Shown here in pieces: positions 43,105-51,973 of a stretch of 64,000 nt of DNA; the first letter of the stretch is position 1; the number at the start of each line of letters is the position of its first letter. The DNA comes from Cloacimonetes bacterium UBA6081 (GTDB lineage: Bacteria; Cloacimonadota; Cloacimonadia; Cloacimonadales; Cloacimonadaceae): contig DIXL01000034.1 in NCBI GenBank assembly GCA_002428685.1, forward strand, positions 1 through 64,000, in the 5' to 3' direction. A model generated the notes under the pieces. It had not been told where the DNA came from. It worked only from the letters and a program-made list of their open reading frames with translations, and made no database searches. A program made the translations under genes and the position numbers.

Positions 43105-45039
43105 GTGAAACAGGTTTTCAGCCCCAATACCAATATGGATACTCTAAAACCCCAAAGACCCATACTGCTAAAGCTGTTGCTTTCAATTCTTCTGCCTTTG
43201 TGCATTATCTATATTGTCATTTTGCTGGTTTCCTACAAGCTAAATCGCAACAACGCCGAAAAGAAGGCGGAGGACTATCTTAGCGAGCTTTGTGCCCACC
43301 ATGCCTCTGTGTTGGATGGCAACCTGAAACAGGTTATGCGTCAAACAGAAAGCACCTCAGCCGCAATAAAATTAATCCCCCAGCCGGATAGCCTTTCCTT
43401 AAGAGAATACCTACGTAAGAACGTTCAGGTAAATCCTTTCTTATCAGGCTTGGCTTTTGCCTTTGAGCCATATCGCTATACCATAGAAAAACGGCTTTAT
43501 TGCCCCTATCTTTGCCGCAAAGAATTTGACATTATCCCTTTGGATGTTGCTGATAGTTATGATTATACTTTGCAAGACTGGTATATAAATCCCACCTTGA
43601 AATTAGACGGCTATTGGACAGAGCCCTACCTTGGGGGAGCAAGCGGAATTTTAAATGCAACCTATACTTATCCTTCTTATAAAGAGGGCATTCTATATGG
43701 AGTAGCAGCAGCGGATTTGTCCCTAACCGAATTGACCAAGGAACTTGGCGAGCTAAAGTTACCCGATGCCTATGTTTTTTTAGTTAGCAAAAAAGGCAAT
43801 TTTATTGCCCATCCCAAGCAAGATTGGATTTTGAAGCAAAGCCTTGTCAGCGTGTCCGATAGTCTTGCTCCAGAGCTGAAGAATCTAAATTCCATAATGG
43901 GAAAATCACCAAGCGGTATCTTAAAAACCAGCTCAGTAATAGGCAAAACTTGGATTGTTTATCGCCAAATACCTGCCACAGGCTGGACTTTTGCCGCAGT
44001 CTTAAGCGAAAAAGGTGTTTTAGCGGCAGTTCACAAACAGTTGCTTACTCAGCTTGGACTGATGCTTTTGGGCTTGGCTATCATCATATTTTTCATCATC
44101 GCCTCAGCCATAAATATTACCAAACCTATCAGCCTGCTTAGCTCTCATGCCCATCAAATTGCCCAAGGTGATTTGGATACTCTGCTTCCAGAAAGCGGCG
44201 GCAGGGATGAGCTTAGTGCTTTGAGCGTAGATTTTAACACCATGACGAAAGAGCTAAAAGAGCAAATTGCTCAAACCAAAGCCATGGCGATTGCCACAGC
44301 GAGAGTGGAAAGCGAACTAAGCATTGCGCGCAACATCCAACAATCCCTTTTACCCCATGTGTTTCCCCCTTTTCCTCAACGCAAGGAGTTTTCGCTATTT
44401 GCCCAAATGATCCCAGCCCGTGAAGTTGCCGGCGATTTCTTCGATTTCTTCTTTTTAGACCCTACGCATTTGGTTCTAATCATTGCCGATGTCTCCGGCA
44501 AAGGCATTCCTGCTGCTTTGTTTATGGCAGTAACACGCACTTTACTAAAAACTGCCTGCGAGGCAAATACAACCCCCTCGGAGGCATTGAACAAGGTGAA
44601 TAACGTGCTTAGCATGGATAACGACAATTGCATGTTCACAACTCTCTTTATCGGGATTTATAACGTGTTGTCAGGACAGCTTTGCTATGCCAATGCAGGG
44701 CACTTAACACCCTTGCTTTTTGCACCGGATGGCAGTTTCACCTGTCTGCAAAGCTTTGGTGATCCAGCTTTGGGCATTTTGGAAGAGCATCAGTATCATG
44801 AAGCCTGCACAATTTTGAATATAGATGACCGCTTAGTGCTTTACACAGATGGAGTTAGCGAAGCCCAGGATGCAGATGACAACCTCTATGGTATGGAACG
44901 TTTCATCGGTTTGCTTAATTTGACTCTGAATCAACCGTTCGAAGAGGTGCAGCGCGTGATTCAGGAAGACCTTTTCACTTACCAAAATGGCGAATTGGCT
45001 GATGATATCACTATGCTCTTCTTTAGCAGGAAACAATGA
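43105..45039 (+). CDS. Membrane sensor with HAMP and SpoIIE (PP2C) phosphatase domains
   Basis: A protein of 644 residues with a transmembrane helix near residues 25-45. An extracytoplasmic Cache-like sensor follows (QDWYINPTLKLDGYWTEPYLGG...TYPSYKEGILYGVAAADLSL), then a second helix, HAMP (NITKPISLLSSHAHQIAQGDLDT), and a SpoIIE/RsbU phosphatase from about residue 400 (IARNIQQSLLP, REVAGDFFDFF, LIIADVSGKGIPAALFMA, YANAGHLTPLL, LVLYTDGVSEAQD). The product would dephosphorylate an anti-anti-sigma factor, and the STAS protein two genes downstream is the obvious partner. The start is uncertain (GTG 43105, or ATG 43135 to 43137). Confidence 0.93.
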   Translation: MKQVFSPNTNMDTLKPQRPILLKLLLSILLPLCIIYIVILLVSYKLNRNNAEKKAEDYLSELCAHHASVLDGNLKQVMRQTESTSAAIKLIPQPDSLSLREYLRKNVQVNPFLSGLAFAFEPYRYTIEKRLYCPYLCRKEFDIIPLDVADSYDYTLQDWYINPTLKLDGYWTEPYLGGASGILNATYTYPSYKEGILYGVAAADLSLTELTKELGELKLPDAYVFLVSKKGNFIAHPKQDWILKQSLVSVSDSLAPELKNLNSIMGKSPSGILKTSSVIGKTWIVYRQIPATGWTFAAVLSEKGVLAAVHKQLLTQLGLMLLGLAIIIFFIIASAINITKPISLLSSHAHQIAQGDLDTLLPESGGRDELSALSVDFNTMTKELKEQIAQTKAMAIATARVESELSIARNIQQSLLPHVFPPFPQRKEFSLFAQMIPAREVAGDFFDFFFLDPTHLVLIIADVSGKGIPAALFMAVTRTLLKTACEANTTPSEALNKVNNVLSMDNDNCMFTTLFIGIYNVLSGQLCYANAGHLTPLLFAPDGSFTCLQSFGDPALGILEEHQYHEACTILNIDDRLVLYTDGVSEAQDADDNLYGMERFIGLLNLTLNQPFEEVQRVIQEDLFTYQNGELADDITMLFFSRKQ

Positions 45040-45476
45040 AAACCTATACAATCAAGCTTCGTCCCAATCTGTCAGAGCTGGAAAGCCTATTCACCTGGCT
45101 GGAGACAATTCCTCTACCGCAATATGTTGCGCCTCAGCCGGTTGCCTTGATCTGCGAAGAAGTTTTTTGCAATATTGTTACCCATGCCTATGATAGCTTT
45201 TCCGATCCGCTAAATAGAGATATTGAAGTCCGCATATATTTTTCGGATGAGATGTTCGTACTCAAGTTTAGCGATTTTGGGCTTCCTTTTACCAGCGGGG
45301 AAAACAAGGAAAAGCTAAGTTCCCAAAGCCTGGAAGACCGCCCTCTGGGGGGAGTTGGCTGGCCTTTGATTCGTCATTTTTCGGATGAGGTGCAATACCA
45401 AACCCGTAACGACAACAATATTTTAACCATTAAAAAGCTAAATCAAGGAGTAAAACATGGAAATAACCACGAATAG
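45036..45476 (+). CDS. Anti-sigma factor-type serine kinase (RsbW-like)
   Basis: A protein of 146 residues with the GHKL ATPase fold: LICEEVFCNIVTHAY (N box), LKFSDFGLPF (G1 box), and GGVGWPLIRHFSD (G2 box). It would phosphorylate the STAS protein and bind its target when free. It overlaps the phosphatase gene by 4 nt and the STAS gene by 20 nt, forming a complete partner-switching cassette. The target sigma factor is not in this window. Confidence 0.92.
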   Translation: MKTYTIKLRPNLSELESLFTWLETIPLPQYVAPQPVALICEEVFCNIVTHAYDSFSDPLNRDIEVRIYFSDEMFVLKFSDFGLPFTSGENKEKLSSQSLEDRPLGGVGWPLIRHFSDEVQYQTRNDNNILTIKKLNQGVKHGNNHE

Positions 45477-45789
45477 TATCAATGATGCCACGATTGTAGC
45501 AATCAATGGCAAATTGGATGCACTCACCTGTGGAAATGTGGAAACCGCCCTGGCGCAATTGATAGATAGCGGAAAAACCAGTTTGGTGATAGATTTTACC
45601 GAGCTTAGCTACATCAGCAGCGCGGGCTTGAGAATTTTGCTAAAGACGGCCAAGCAACTTAAAGGAATCAACGGCAGCCTCGTGCTTTGCTGTATGAAGG
45701 ATTTCATTAAAGAAGTGTTTGATGTGTCTGGCTTTAGCAGTATTATTCCAATTACGGATACTGTGGAAAATGCCCTCCAGTTACGATAG
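45457..45789 (+). CDS. STAS-domain anti-anti-sigma factor
   Basis: A protein of 110 residues. ATIVAINGKLDALTCGNVETAL and VIDFTELSYISSAGLRILL make the STAS fold, and the Ser of ISSAGLR is the phosphorylated residue in this family. It switches between the kinase (phosphorylated by it) and the SpoIIE phosphatase. Confidence 0.95.
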   Translation: MEITTNSINDATIVAINGKLDALTCGNVETALAQLIDSGKTSLVIDFTELSYISSAGLRILLKTAKQLKGINGSLVLCCMKDFIKEVFDVSGFSSIIPITDTVENALQLR

Positions 45790-45798
45790 GAGAAAACG

Positions 45799-46443
45799 AT
45801 GCTAAACTGTGCGGAAGAGCTAATCCTTTTGGCCATAGACGATGAAAGTGGCGCATTTTACCGGATGACGAATGTAAATTTTAACCTTGCTTTGGTGGGG
45901 GCTTTGTTAATGGATTTAGCCCTCAGAAACCGCCTGGATGCAGATTTGAGCCACATCTATGTAATAGACAAAACCCCAACCGGTGATCCTTATCTGGATC
46001 AAATTTTGCTCACCATCAGTTCTCCCGATGCCAGCGGAGATACTGCCACTCTGGTGCGCCAGCTATATAACAACCTTGAGCTGCTTAGAGACAAGCTGCT
46101 AAAGAGTCTGGAAGAAAAGGGCGTGATCCGGGTTACCGAAAGCAAAGTCCTCTGGCTGTTCAAACAGCGTAGATATCCTGTGATAGACAACCGCGAAGAA
46201 AAAGAAGTGCTCTCGCGCATCAGAGAAACAGTAACAACCGATGTAATCCCCGAGCCGAAAGATGTAGTACTTATTTCTCTGCTTTACACCTGTGATCTGA
46301 TGGATAAGATTTTTACCAAAGAAGAACTTCATAAGCATCAAAAGCGCATTGAGATAATTCAAAAGATGGATCTCATCAGCCATGCTGTCAATCGTATCAT
46401 CGGCGAAGTGCAAGTGATGATTAATTCGGCTTTCATTACATAA
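45799..46443 (+). CDS. GPP34 (GOLPH3/Vps74-like) domain protein
   Basis: A protein of 214 residues. NCAEELILLAIDDESGAFYR at the start, then NLALVGALLMDLALRNRLD, LEEKGVIRVTESKVLWLF and RRYPVIDN follow the GPP34 fold that binds phosphatidylinositol 4-phosphate in the eukaryotic Golgi protein GOLPH3. Bacterial members are mostly known from actinomycetes and are poorly studied. Here it closes a phosphatase-kinase-STAS cassette, 9 nt after the STAS gene, suggesting that it is either the output or a membrane anchor of that switch. Confidence 0.85.
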   Translation: MLNCAEELILLAIDDESGAFYRMTNVNFNLALVGALLMDLALRNRLDADLSHIYVIDKTPTGDPYLDQILLTISSPDASGDTATLVRQLYNNLELLRDKLLKSLEEKGVIRVTESKVLWLFKQRRYPVIDNREEKEVLSRIRETVTTDVIPEPKDVVLISLLYTCDLMDKIFTKEELHKHQKRIEIIQKMDLISHAVNRIIGEVQVMINSAFIT

Positions 46444-46458
46444 TATTTCAGCTTTTGC

Positions 46459-46488
46459 TTGACTTATAACCTGCGTATAAGATTTTTG
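46459..46488 (+). promoter_or_regulatory. tRNA-Gly promoter
   Basis: TTGACT at 46459 is followed by GATTTTTG ending at 46488, in the standard TTGAC-N22-TTG layout. The tRNA begins 11 nt later, so the leader would be only about 5-7 nt. Confidence 0.55.
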
Positions 46489-46499
46489 CATCACTGTGA

Positions 46500-46575
46500 G
46501 CGGGCATAGCTCAGTTGGTAGAGCATTAGCTTCCCAAGCTGAGGGTCGCGGGTTCGAGTCCCGTTGCCCGCTCCA
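46500..46575 (+). tRNA. tRNA-Gly(CCC)
   Basis: A 76-nt cloverleaf: acceptor GCGGGCA pairs fully with TGCCCGC, the D arm is AGCTCAGTTGGTAGAGC, the anticodon stem-loop is TTAGC-TTCCCAA-GCTGA with anticodon CCC, and the T arm is CGGGTTCGAGTCCCG. U at the discriminator position fits glycine. CCA is encoded. A T run follows from about 46596. Confidence 0.97.
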
Positions 46576-46629
46576 TTATCTCATCGGAACAATGCTCTTT
46601 TTTTTTGATAAAAACTCCCCACACACTCT

Positions 46630-46742
46630 CCTTGCTTGCTTAGTCTCTCTCTTATCACCTGCAATCCTGCCGAACAGCTCCCGAACTTAGTTCAGGAAGT
46701 GTGCGGGAAATAAGTTGCCGGGAAGCCAGTAGGTGAGCAAGG
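46630..46742 (+). repeat. 110-bp intergenic palindromic repeat, copy A
   Basis: It begins CCTTGCTTGCTTAGTCTCTC and ends GTGAGCAAGG. The interior has GTTCAGGAAGTGTGCGGG and GTTGCCGGGAAGC. The minus strand of 56138-56257 has the same order: GCTTGCTTACCCTCTCTC, GTTCAGGAAGGGTTCGGG and GAGCCGGGACATGC. The two copies are clearly related, and both lie downstream of genes in gaps. Confidence 0.75.
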
Positions 46743-46846
46743 AAGAAGCTTGTCCTGCCTCCCCAGCGCACAACCAGAAAATCTGTGCTTGACATAAAAG
46801 GGGTATTTTTGATTTTAAGCTTACAAGAATAGGAGATGCAATACAG

Positions 46847-49800
46847 ATGAACGAATTACAAGATTTCATTAGCCGATACCGGCGTCAGATAAACCTCCGC
46901 TTTACCCTGCAAGCCTTGCTAAATAGCTTGGTAGGCTTTGTTATGGGTTTGCATCTGTATTATATCTTGTGGCTGAATATTGATACCCAGTCTGCTGCCT
47001 TGATCTATGCAAACATCGGCATTCGAGCTTGCATTGCGTTGGTAATTATCTACTTTTTGTGGCAAGGATACCGTAGATTTTGGGATAAGCTGTTGGTGGC
47101 CAGGTTTTTTGACAGGCAAAGCGAACATAATGACGACCTGTTTCAAAACACTCTGGAGCTGGCGAATAAAGAAGGCGAAACAATTATTGTCCGGGCTTTG
47201 GGCTCGCAAGCAAAACAGCGGCTTGAACAACAGCAATACAGAATCCCACCTCTTTTCCCCTCTTGGTTGGTGTTTGGCTTGCTGTTCCTACTTTTGGGAA
47301 TAGGAAGCATCTGGGCTATGTCAATTGACGATTTTCAGTTGGCTTTCCGGCAATTTTACACAAACAAACGGCAAGAAATTGTCTATAAAGACTTTATAGA
47401 ACTAAGCCCCGGCAACCTGCTTATCGGACGCAATCAGGGCATAGAAATCAAGATTCTGAATCCCGAACCCCGTTTAAAGCACAGGCTTTTTTACCGCATT
47501 GATAAACAGTGGCGCGAATTGGGCTTGGCAGGAAACAGCTATATCTTTAACCGGATGGAAAATAGCATTGAATACTATGCCGAAAACGAGGTGTGCAAAT
47601 CGGCTATTTACAAGATCACGGTATTGGATGAACCAATTGCCAAACAGTGGTGGGTGGAATACAATCCCCCTGCCTACACTGGTTTGCCGGCCTGGACAGA
47701 TACGCTTGGCTATGGTAATATTGAAGCCCTTAAGCATAGCAAGGTAAAGCTTTCCATCACCACAAACATCCCCGTGGAAAACGCAGTCATGGTGTTTGAT
47801 GATGCCAAACGCATTCAAATGCAAGCCCTTGATAAACAAAGCTACATAACGCAGCTTAGCATCACTGCTCCGCATACCTGGTATTTGGAATTGACTGATG
47901 CTTTGGGACGCAAAAGCAAACCGGAAGAAAAGAGCATAAAGCTTTTGGCAGATAACCCTCCGGAGATTAGAATCAGCTTTCCCGGTGAGGACATAACCCT
48001 GAATCAAAATATGCTGTTACCGCTGATTATTAATACAGATGATGATTTTGGATTGCGTAACTTATCCTTGCACTATCAAATACAGGCCAGCGAAATCCGA
48101 ACCCTGAATGTGCAAAGCGTTATCGCCGGTAAGATGTATGCCACAGAATTTCTGTTGGATTTTAAAGAGGCCGACCTTTTCCCTGGAGACGTAGTTACTT
48201 ATTGGGCATCGGTTTATGACAATTCTCCCGATCAGCAAAAAGCTGAAAGCACCAAGTTTAAGGCACGGTTCCCTTCCATAGAAGAGATTTATAAGGAAAT
48301 TGAGCGGCAGGAACAATCCAAGAAAAACGAACTGGAAACAGCTCTGAACAAATCCAAAGACCTGCAAAAGGATTTTGAGGATAAACGCAGGGAGCTTTTG
48401 AAGCAAGATACTCCCAAATGGGAAGATAAAAAACAGCTTGAAAAGATGCTTTCTGAGCAGGAAAAGCTTTCTCAGCAAGTGCAAAACGTGGCGGAGAACT
48501 ATCAAAACCTGATAGAAAAGATGCAAGCGAATGACACCCTTTCACCGGAAACTTTGCAGAAAATGCAGAAGATTCAAGAACTGATGCAAGAAATAAGTAA
48601 CGAACAACTGCAAGAAGCCATGAAAAAGTTTGAGAATGCGCTGCAAAACGTTAAACCCGAAGACCTGAAGAAAGCCATGGAAAACTTCAAATTCTCGATG
48701 GAAGATTTTGCCAAAAAGATAGAACAAACCTTGCAACTTTTGGAAAGCATAAAAAAAGAACAAGCCATGCAAAAGGCTTTGCAGATATCCGAAGAAATGG
48801 AAAAGATGCAAAAGAACCTCAGCGACCGCACCATGGATGACAAAAAAGACAATAAAGAACTGGCCGCTGATCAAAAAAAGATTGCTGATACCTATGACAA
48901 GCTAAAGGAAGAACTGGATAAGATATCAGATATGCTCAGCTCTCCCAAAGATAGTGAAGCTAAAAAGCAACTGAATGAACTGCAACAAGATATGAAGAAT
49001 AGCGAACTCCAAAAAGATATGCAAAATAGTCAGAAATCGCTGGAGCAAAATCAACGCAGCCAAAGCCAGGGTGAACAGAAAAAAGCCATGGAAAAAATGC
49101 GCCGCTTTTCGATGAAGCTTGGACAGATGAAGAATTCGATGAGCTCTGGCAATCAACAGCAAACCATGCAGGCAATTCAAACCGCCATTCGCGAATTGCT
49201 TATCTTTTCCAAAAAGCATGAAGCTACTACAGCGCGGTATCGCAATGATCCCTATGCAATTGTGCAGGATTTGATTGCCCACTCTGAAGGGATGCAAATA
49301 TCTTTAAACAAGCTGTTTAGCGAAGGGCAGGTTCTGATGATTGTGCCGCCTAAGTTTTTTATAGATTTAACGGATACGAACCGGAGCTATCTGGATGCCT
49401 TTAATAGCATTAACGAAAACCAGTATTACTACTTGCCAAATCACCTGGCCGGCATTCAAAAGGGAATTAACCTGATGGTTTACGATCTGATGCAAGCCCT
49501 GCAAAATGCATCATCCGGTGGTGGGGGTGGCAGCGGAGGAATGCAATCTCTAATGAAGATGCTGGAGCAAATGGGTCAGGAACAAATGGCGATGAACATG
49601 CTAACCGAACAATTGATGATGCAAATGCAGAACCAAGGCGGAAGAATGGACAGTGCTATGCAACAACAGATTCAAAAGCTGGCACAGGACCAGGAACGCC
49701 TGGCCGAGAACCTTAAACGCGCCTTGCAAAACAGTCCGGAAGCCCAAAAACAAGGAAACGCCATCAAACAGCTTACGGAAGAAATGGATGCCATCACCCG

Positions 49801-50080
49801 TCAACTGCGCAAAAATCAGCTTTCTCCAGATTTACTTGAGAGGCAGGAACGCATCATTAGTAAAATGCTTGATGCCCAACGGTCTATTAATAAACGTGAA
49901 TTCAGCGAAAAACGCAAAGGCGAAACCGCAGACCCCACCAAAAACAACAGCAGTAATAAAATAGACCTTAACAGCCTAAAAAAGAGCAGCCTGCTGGAAG
50001 ACAGTTACCGCAGCTATCCGAAAGAATATCAACAGGTTATAATGCAATATTTGAAAGCTTTGAGTGAATTGGAGCAATAG
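46847..50080 (+). CDS. Large DUF4175-like membrane protein with long coiled coils
   Basis: A protein of 1077 residues. Two or three transmembrane helices lie at the N-terminus (about 25-75 and 145-165), then two beta-rich domains (about 185-480) of the DUF4175 type (YVEYNPPAYTGLP-like VEYNPPAYTGLPAW, then DNPPEIRISFPGEDITL). From 480 to about 800 it is almost all coiled coil, very rich in Gln, Glu, Lys and Met. Then follow a globular part with a GGGGGSGG linker and more coiled coil. DUF4175-type proteins often sit with TPR proteins, and one follows here. The role is unknown. ATG 46847 has AGGAG upstream. A TTGACATAAA at 46789 begins like the promoters elsewhere but lacks TTG at the expected place. 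Confidence 0.88.
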   Translation: MNELQDFISRYRRQINLRFTLQALLNSLVGFVMGLHLYYILWLNIDTQSAALIYANIGIRACIALVIIYFLWQGYRRFWDKLLVARFFDRQSEHNDDLFQNTLELANKEGETIIVRALGSQAKQRLEQQQYRIPPLFPSWLVFGLLFLLLGIGSIWAMSIDDFQLAFRQFYTNKRQEIVYKDFIELSPGNLLIGRNQGIEIKILNPEPRLKHRLFYRIDKQWRELGLAGNSYIFNRMENSIEYYAENEVCKSAIYKITVLDEPIAKQWWVEYNPPAYTGLPAWTDTLGYGNIEALKHSKVKLSITTNIPVENAVMVFDDAKRIQMQALDKQSYITQLSITAPHTWYLELTDALGRKSKPEEKSIKLLADNPPEIRISFPGEDITLNQNMLLPLIINTDDDFGLRNLSLHYQIQASEIRTLNVQSVIAGKMYATEFLLDFKEADLFPGDVVTYWASVYDNSPDQQKAESTKFKARFPSIEEIYKEIERQEQSKKNELETALNKSKDLQKDFEDKRRELLKQDTPKWEDKKQLEKMLSEQEKLSQQVQNVAENYQNLIEKMQANDTLSPETLQKMQKIQELMQEISNEQLQEAMKKFENALQNVKPEDLKKAMENFKFSMEDFAKKIEQTLQLLESIKKEQAMQKALQISEEMEKMQKNLSDRTMDDKKDNKELAADQKKIADTYDKLKEELDKISDMLSSPKDSEAKKQLNELQQDMKNSELQKDMQNSQKSLEQNQRSQSQGEQKKAMEKMRRFSMKLGQMKNSMSSGNQQQTMQAIQTAIRELLIFSKKHEATTARYRNDPYAIVQDLIAHSEGMQISLNKLFSEGQVLMIVPPKFFIDLTDTNRSYLDAFNSINENQYYYLPNHLAGIQKGINLMVYDLMQALQNASSGGGGGSGGMQSLMKMLEQMGQEQMAMNMLTEQLMMQMQNQGGRMDSAMQQQIQKLAQDQERLAENLKRALQNSPEAQKQGNAIKQLTEEMDAITRQLRKNQLSPDLLERQERIISKMLDAQRSINKREFSEKRKGETADPTKNNSSNKIDLNSLKKSSLLEDSYRSYPKEYQQVIMQYLKALSELEQ

Positions 50081-50225
50081 TGGAAAGGTGGAGAAGTGAA
50101 ACCAGCTTTGAAGTTTGAGGTCAATTCGTATGCAGGGGCTTATTGCATGCGCCCTAAAGCGATGTTATCAGGTAACACACTATCTGATCAGCGTGTTACA
50201 CCTTTCCTCCTTTCCTCCTTTCCAC
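50080..50225. repeat. Octamer-ended inverted element overlapping the start of a gene
   Basis: Left end: GTGGAAAG, GTGGAGAA, GTGAAACC (50080-50103). Right end: CTTTCCTC, CTTTCCTC, CTTTCCAC (50202-50225), the inverted form. Between them lie GTAACAC (50172-50178) paired with GTGTTAC (50193-50199), and an AGGGGCTTATTGCATGCGCC palindrome. The first 40 codons of the next gene come from this element. Confidence 0.7.
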
Positions 50226-51952
50226 CTACCAAAACCTGGCTGATTTTAATTGTCCTGCTACTGCTTTCTACCTGCCTGCTATCCCAATACAATGAACGTG
50301 AAATCCTTTCTCAACAGGCAAATCAGCTCTTAGCTCAGCGTCAGTATGCCCAAGCAGAGCAAATCTACAATCAGATCCTGGATAAATTCCCCGGAGATGT
50401 AAATGCCATATTACAGTTACTAAATCTGCATTTCAGCCTGTCGCAAACCGATAAAGCAGAGGCTTTGCTGCAAAAATATCAGCGTAATATTCCAGCTCCT
50501 ACCTATGACGAACAGCGAATTCTATTGCTGGTTATGCAGGCCAAAGTGGCTGAATCATGGCAAGCAAGCCTAATCTTTTTGGATACTTATGGACATGATG
50601 AATCCAAATACCGGCGTCTGGCTTCGTTCTTTGAACGCAAAGGCTTCTATGACAAAGTGTTAGACCTGTATGCCATGGGAAGTAAACGGTTGGGAAATTC
50701 TGAACTCTTCCGCCTGGAAATTGCCAATACCGGGATGAATTATCGCCGTTTTGATCTTGCCATTCGTGAATATCTGGCTTATCTGGATAAGAACCCGGTT
50801 AATCTGTTCTTTACAAGTAATCAGATCAAAACCATTTTGCAGGAAGATTCTACCATGATAAAGATTGTAGCGGCAATTGCAGATAGCAGCCAAAACCAGG
50901 TGATAAAAGAGGTTTATGCCAATGCGCTGCTTAGCTTTAAGGATTATGCAACCGCCCTAACCATTTATAAACAGCTTGATCCCCAAAAAACAGCCCGGTT
51001 TGCGGAGGAACAAGCTGCTGCAGGCAATGATAGCATCGCTTTTGCTGCCTATGAATATCTTGTGGCCATAGAAAACGACCAGATTAAGCAAGTAGGCTAT
51101 CTGTATTGGATGGCTGGGATTAAATACCGTGATGCCCAGTATGCCACAGCCAAAGAGATTTTGCATAATGCAATTGAGCTACCTTTGTGGAAAGATAGAA
51201 ATCTTAGCTACCGTGCAGCAGTGGGGGTAAAACTTCGCAAGCTGATGGCCGACACAGAATTGGCCATGGGTGCAAATGTGGATAGCGCAGTTGTTTGGCT
51301 GGAGGAAGCCAAGAAGTTTGCAAGAGACAATAGCGAAAAGCAGGAAATGGACCTAGAGATTGCCCGCTTGATGATTATGACCGGCAACCAAACTAAGGCC
51401 GATAACTTACTAAACAGTATTACTTTGCCAAACCATAACGAGCTTAAGGAATACCTGGGCTTTTTGTCCGCAATGCTCTTTAACAATGTTCCATTTGCCG
51501 ATTCGCTGATGAACAGCTTTATTATCCGCTACCCTGGCAGTCCCTATACAAACGATGCTATCTATTTGATGATGTTGACTTTGGGTATGCAACCAGCCGA
51601 TCAGCTTAGTTTCTTTTCCGCAGTGCGCTTGCTGCAATTGAACCAGAAAAGCGGAATTGATTCTTTGGAGCTTGTGTTCAGCCATAACCAGGATGAAGAA
51701 TTGCGTTTGCTGGCTGTAGAATGGGCAATTGGATTCAGCGAATTTCAGCATGCCAAAGTATTACTCAATTACGAATTTAAAGATGAGGTGGCCGCAGAAT
51801 ATGCCGAACTGCTAAAGCTTGCTTTGGTAAATGACACTGCTGAAGAGCAAGCTCTTGCCAGAGAATTTCTTAAAGCAAAACCAAACAGCATTTTTTCTCC
51901 CGGTTTCAGGCAACGAATCAGCCGCTGGTCTGCATCAAAACCAAATTTATAA
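50096..51952 (+). CDS. Exported TPR-repeat protein with an N-terminus made from a repeat element
   Basis: A protein of 618 residues. The signal anchor is at about residues 44-63 (TKTWLILIVLLLLSTCLLS), then TPR-like helices throughout (LAQRQYAQAEQIYNQILDKFP, ALTIYKQLDP, YATAKEILHNAIEL). Residues 1-43 are encoded by the octamer-ended inverted repeat (PFLLSSFPPT comes from the inverted octamers). There is no start codon close to the hydrophobic segment, so GTG 50096 or an ATG within the repeat (50147 or 50162) must be used. GTG is itself the third octamer, with AAAGG 7 nt before it. It lies 15 nt after the DUF4175-like gene and probably works with it. Confidence 0.82.
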   Translation: MKPALKFEVNSYAGAYCMRPKAMLSGNTLSDQRVTPFLLSSFPPTKTWLILIVLLLLSTCLLSQYNEREILSQQANQLLAQRQYAQAEQIYNQILDKFPGDVNAILQLLNLHFSLSQTDKAEALLQKYQRNIPAPTYDEQRILLLVMQAKVAESWQASLIFLDTYGHDESKYRRLASFFERKGFYDKVLDLYAMGSKRLGNSELFRLEIANTGMNYRRFDLAIREYLAYLDKNPVNLFFTSNQIKTILQEDSTMIKIVAAIADSSQNQVIKEVYANALLSFKDYATALTIYKQLDPQKTARFAEEQAAAGNDSIAFAAYEYLVAIENDQIKQVGYLYWMAGIKYRDAQYATAKEILHNAIELPLWKDRNLSYRAAVGVKLRKLMADTELAMGANVDSAVVWLEEAKKFARDNSEKQEMDLEIARLMIMTGNQTKADNLLNSITLPNHNELKEYLGFLSAMLFNNVPFADSLMNSFIIRYPGSPYTNDAIYLMMLTLGMQPADQLSFFSAVRLLQLNQKSGIDSLELVFSHNQDEELRLLAVEWAIGFSEFQHAKVLLNYEFKDEVAAEYAELLKLALVNDTAEEQALAREFLKAKPNSIFSPGFRQRISRWSASKPNL

Positions 51953-51973
51953 ACTGAAATAAAGGATATAGTT

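Noticed and set aside
46496..46690. ORF overlapping tRNA-Gly
   Set aside because: It is the translated tRNA gene.
46789..46818. TTGACATAAA before the DUF4175-like gene as another standard promoter
   Set aside because: The first ten bases match, but TTG is absent at the required distance (TAA instead). A TATTTTTG occurs too close. Left as unresolved.
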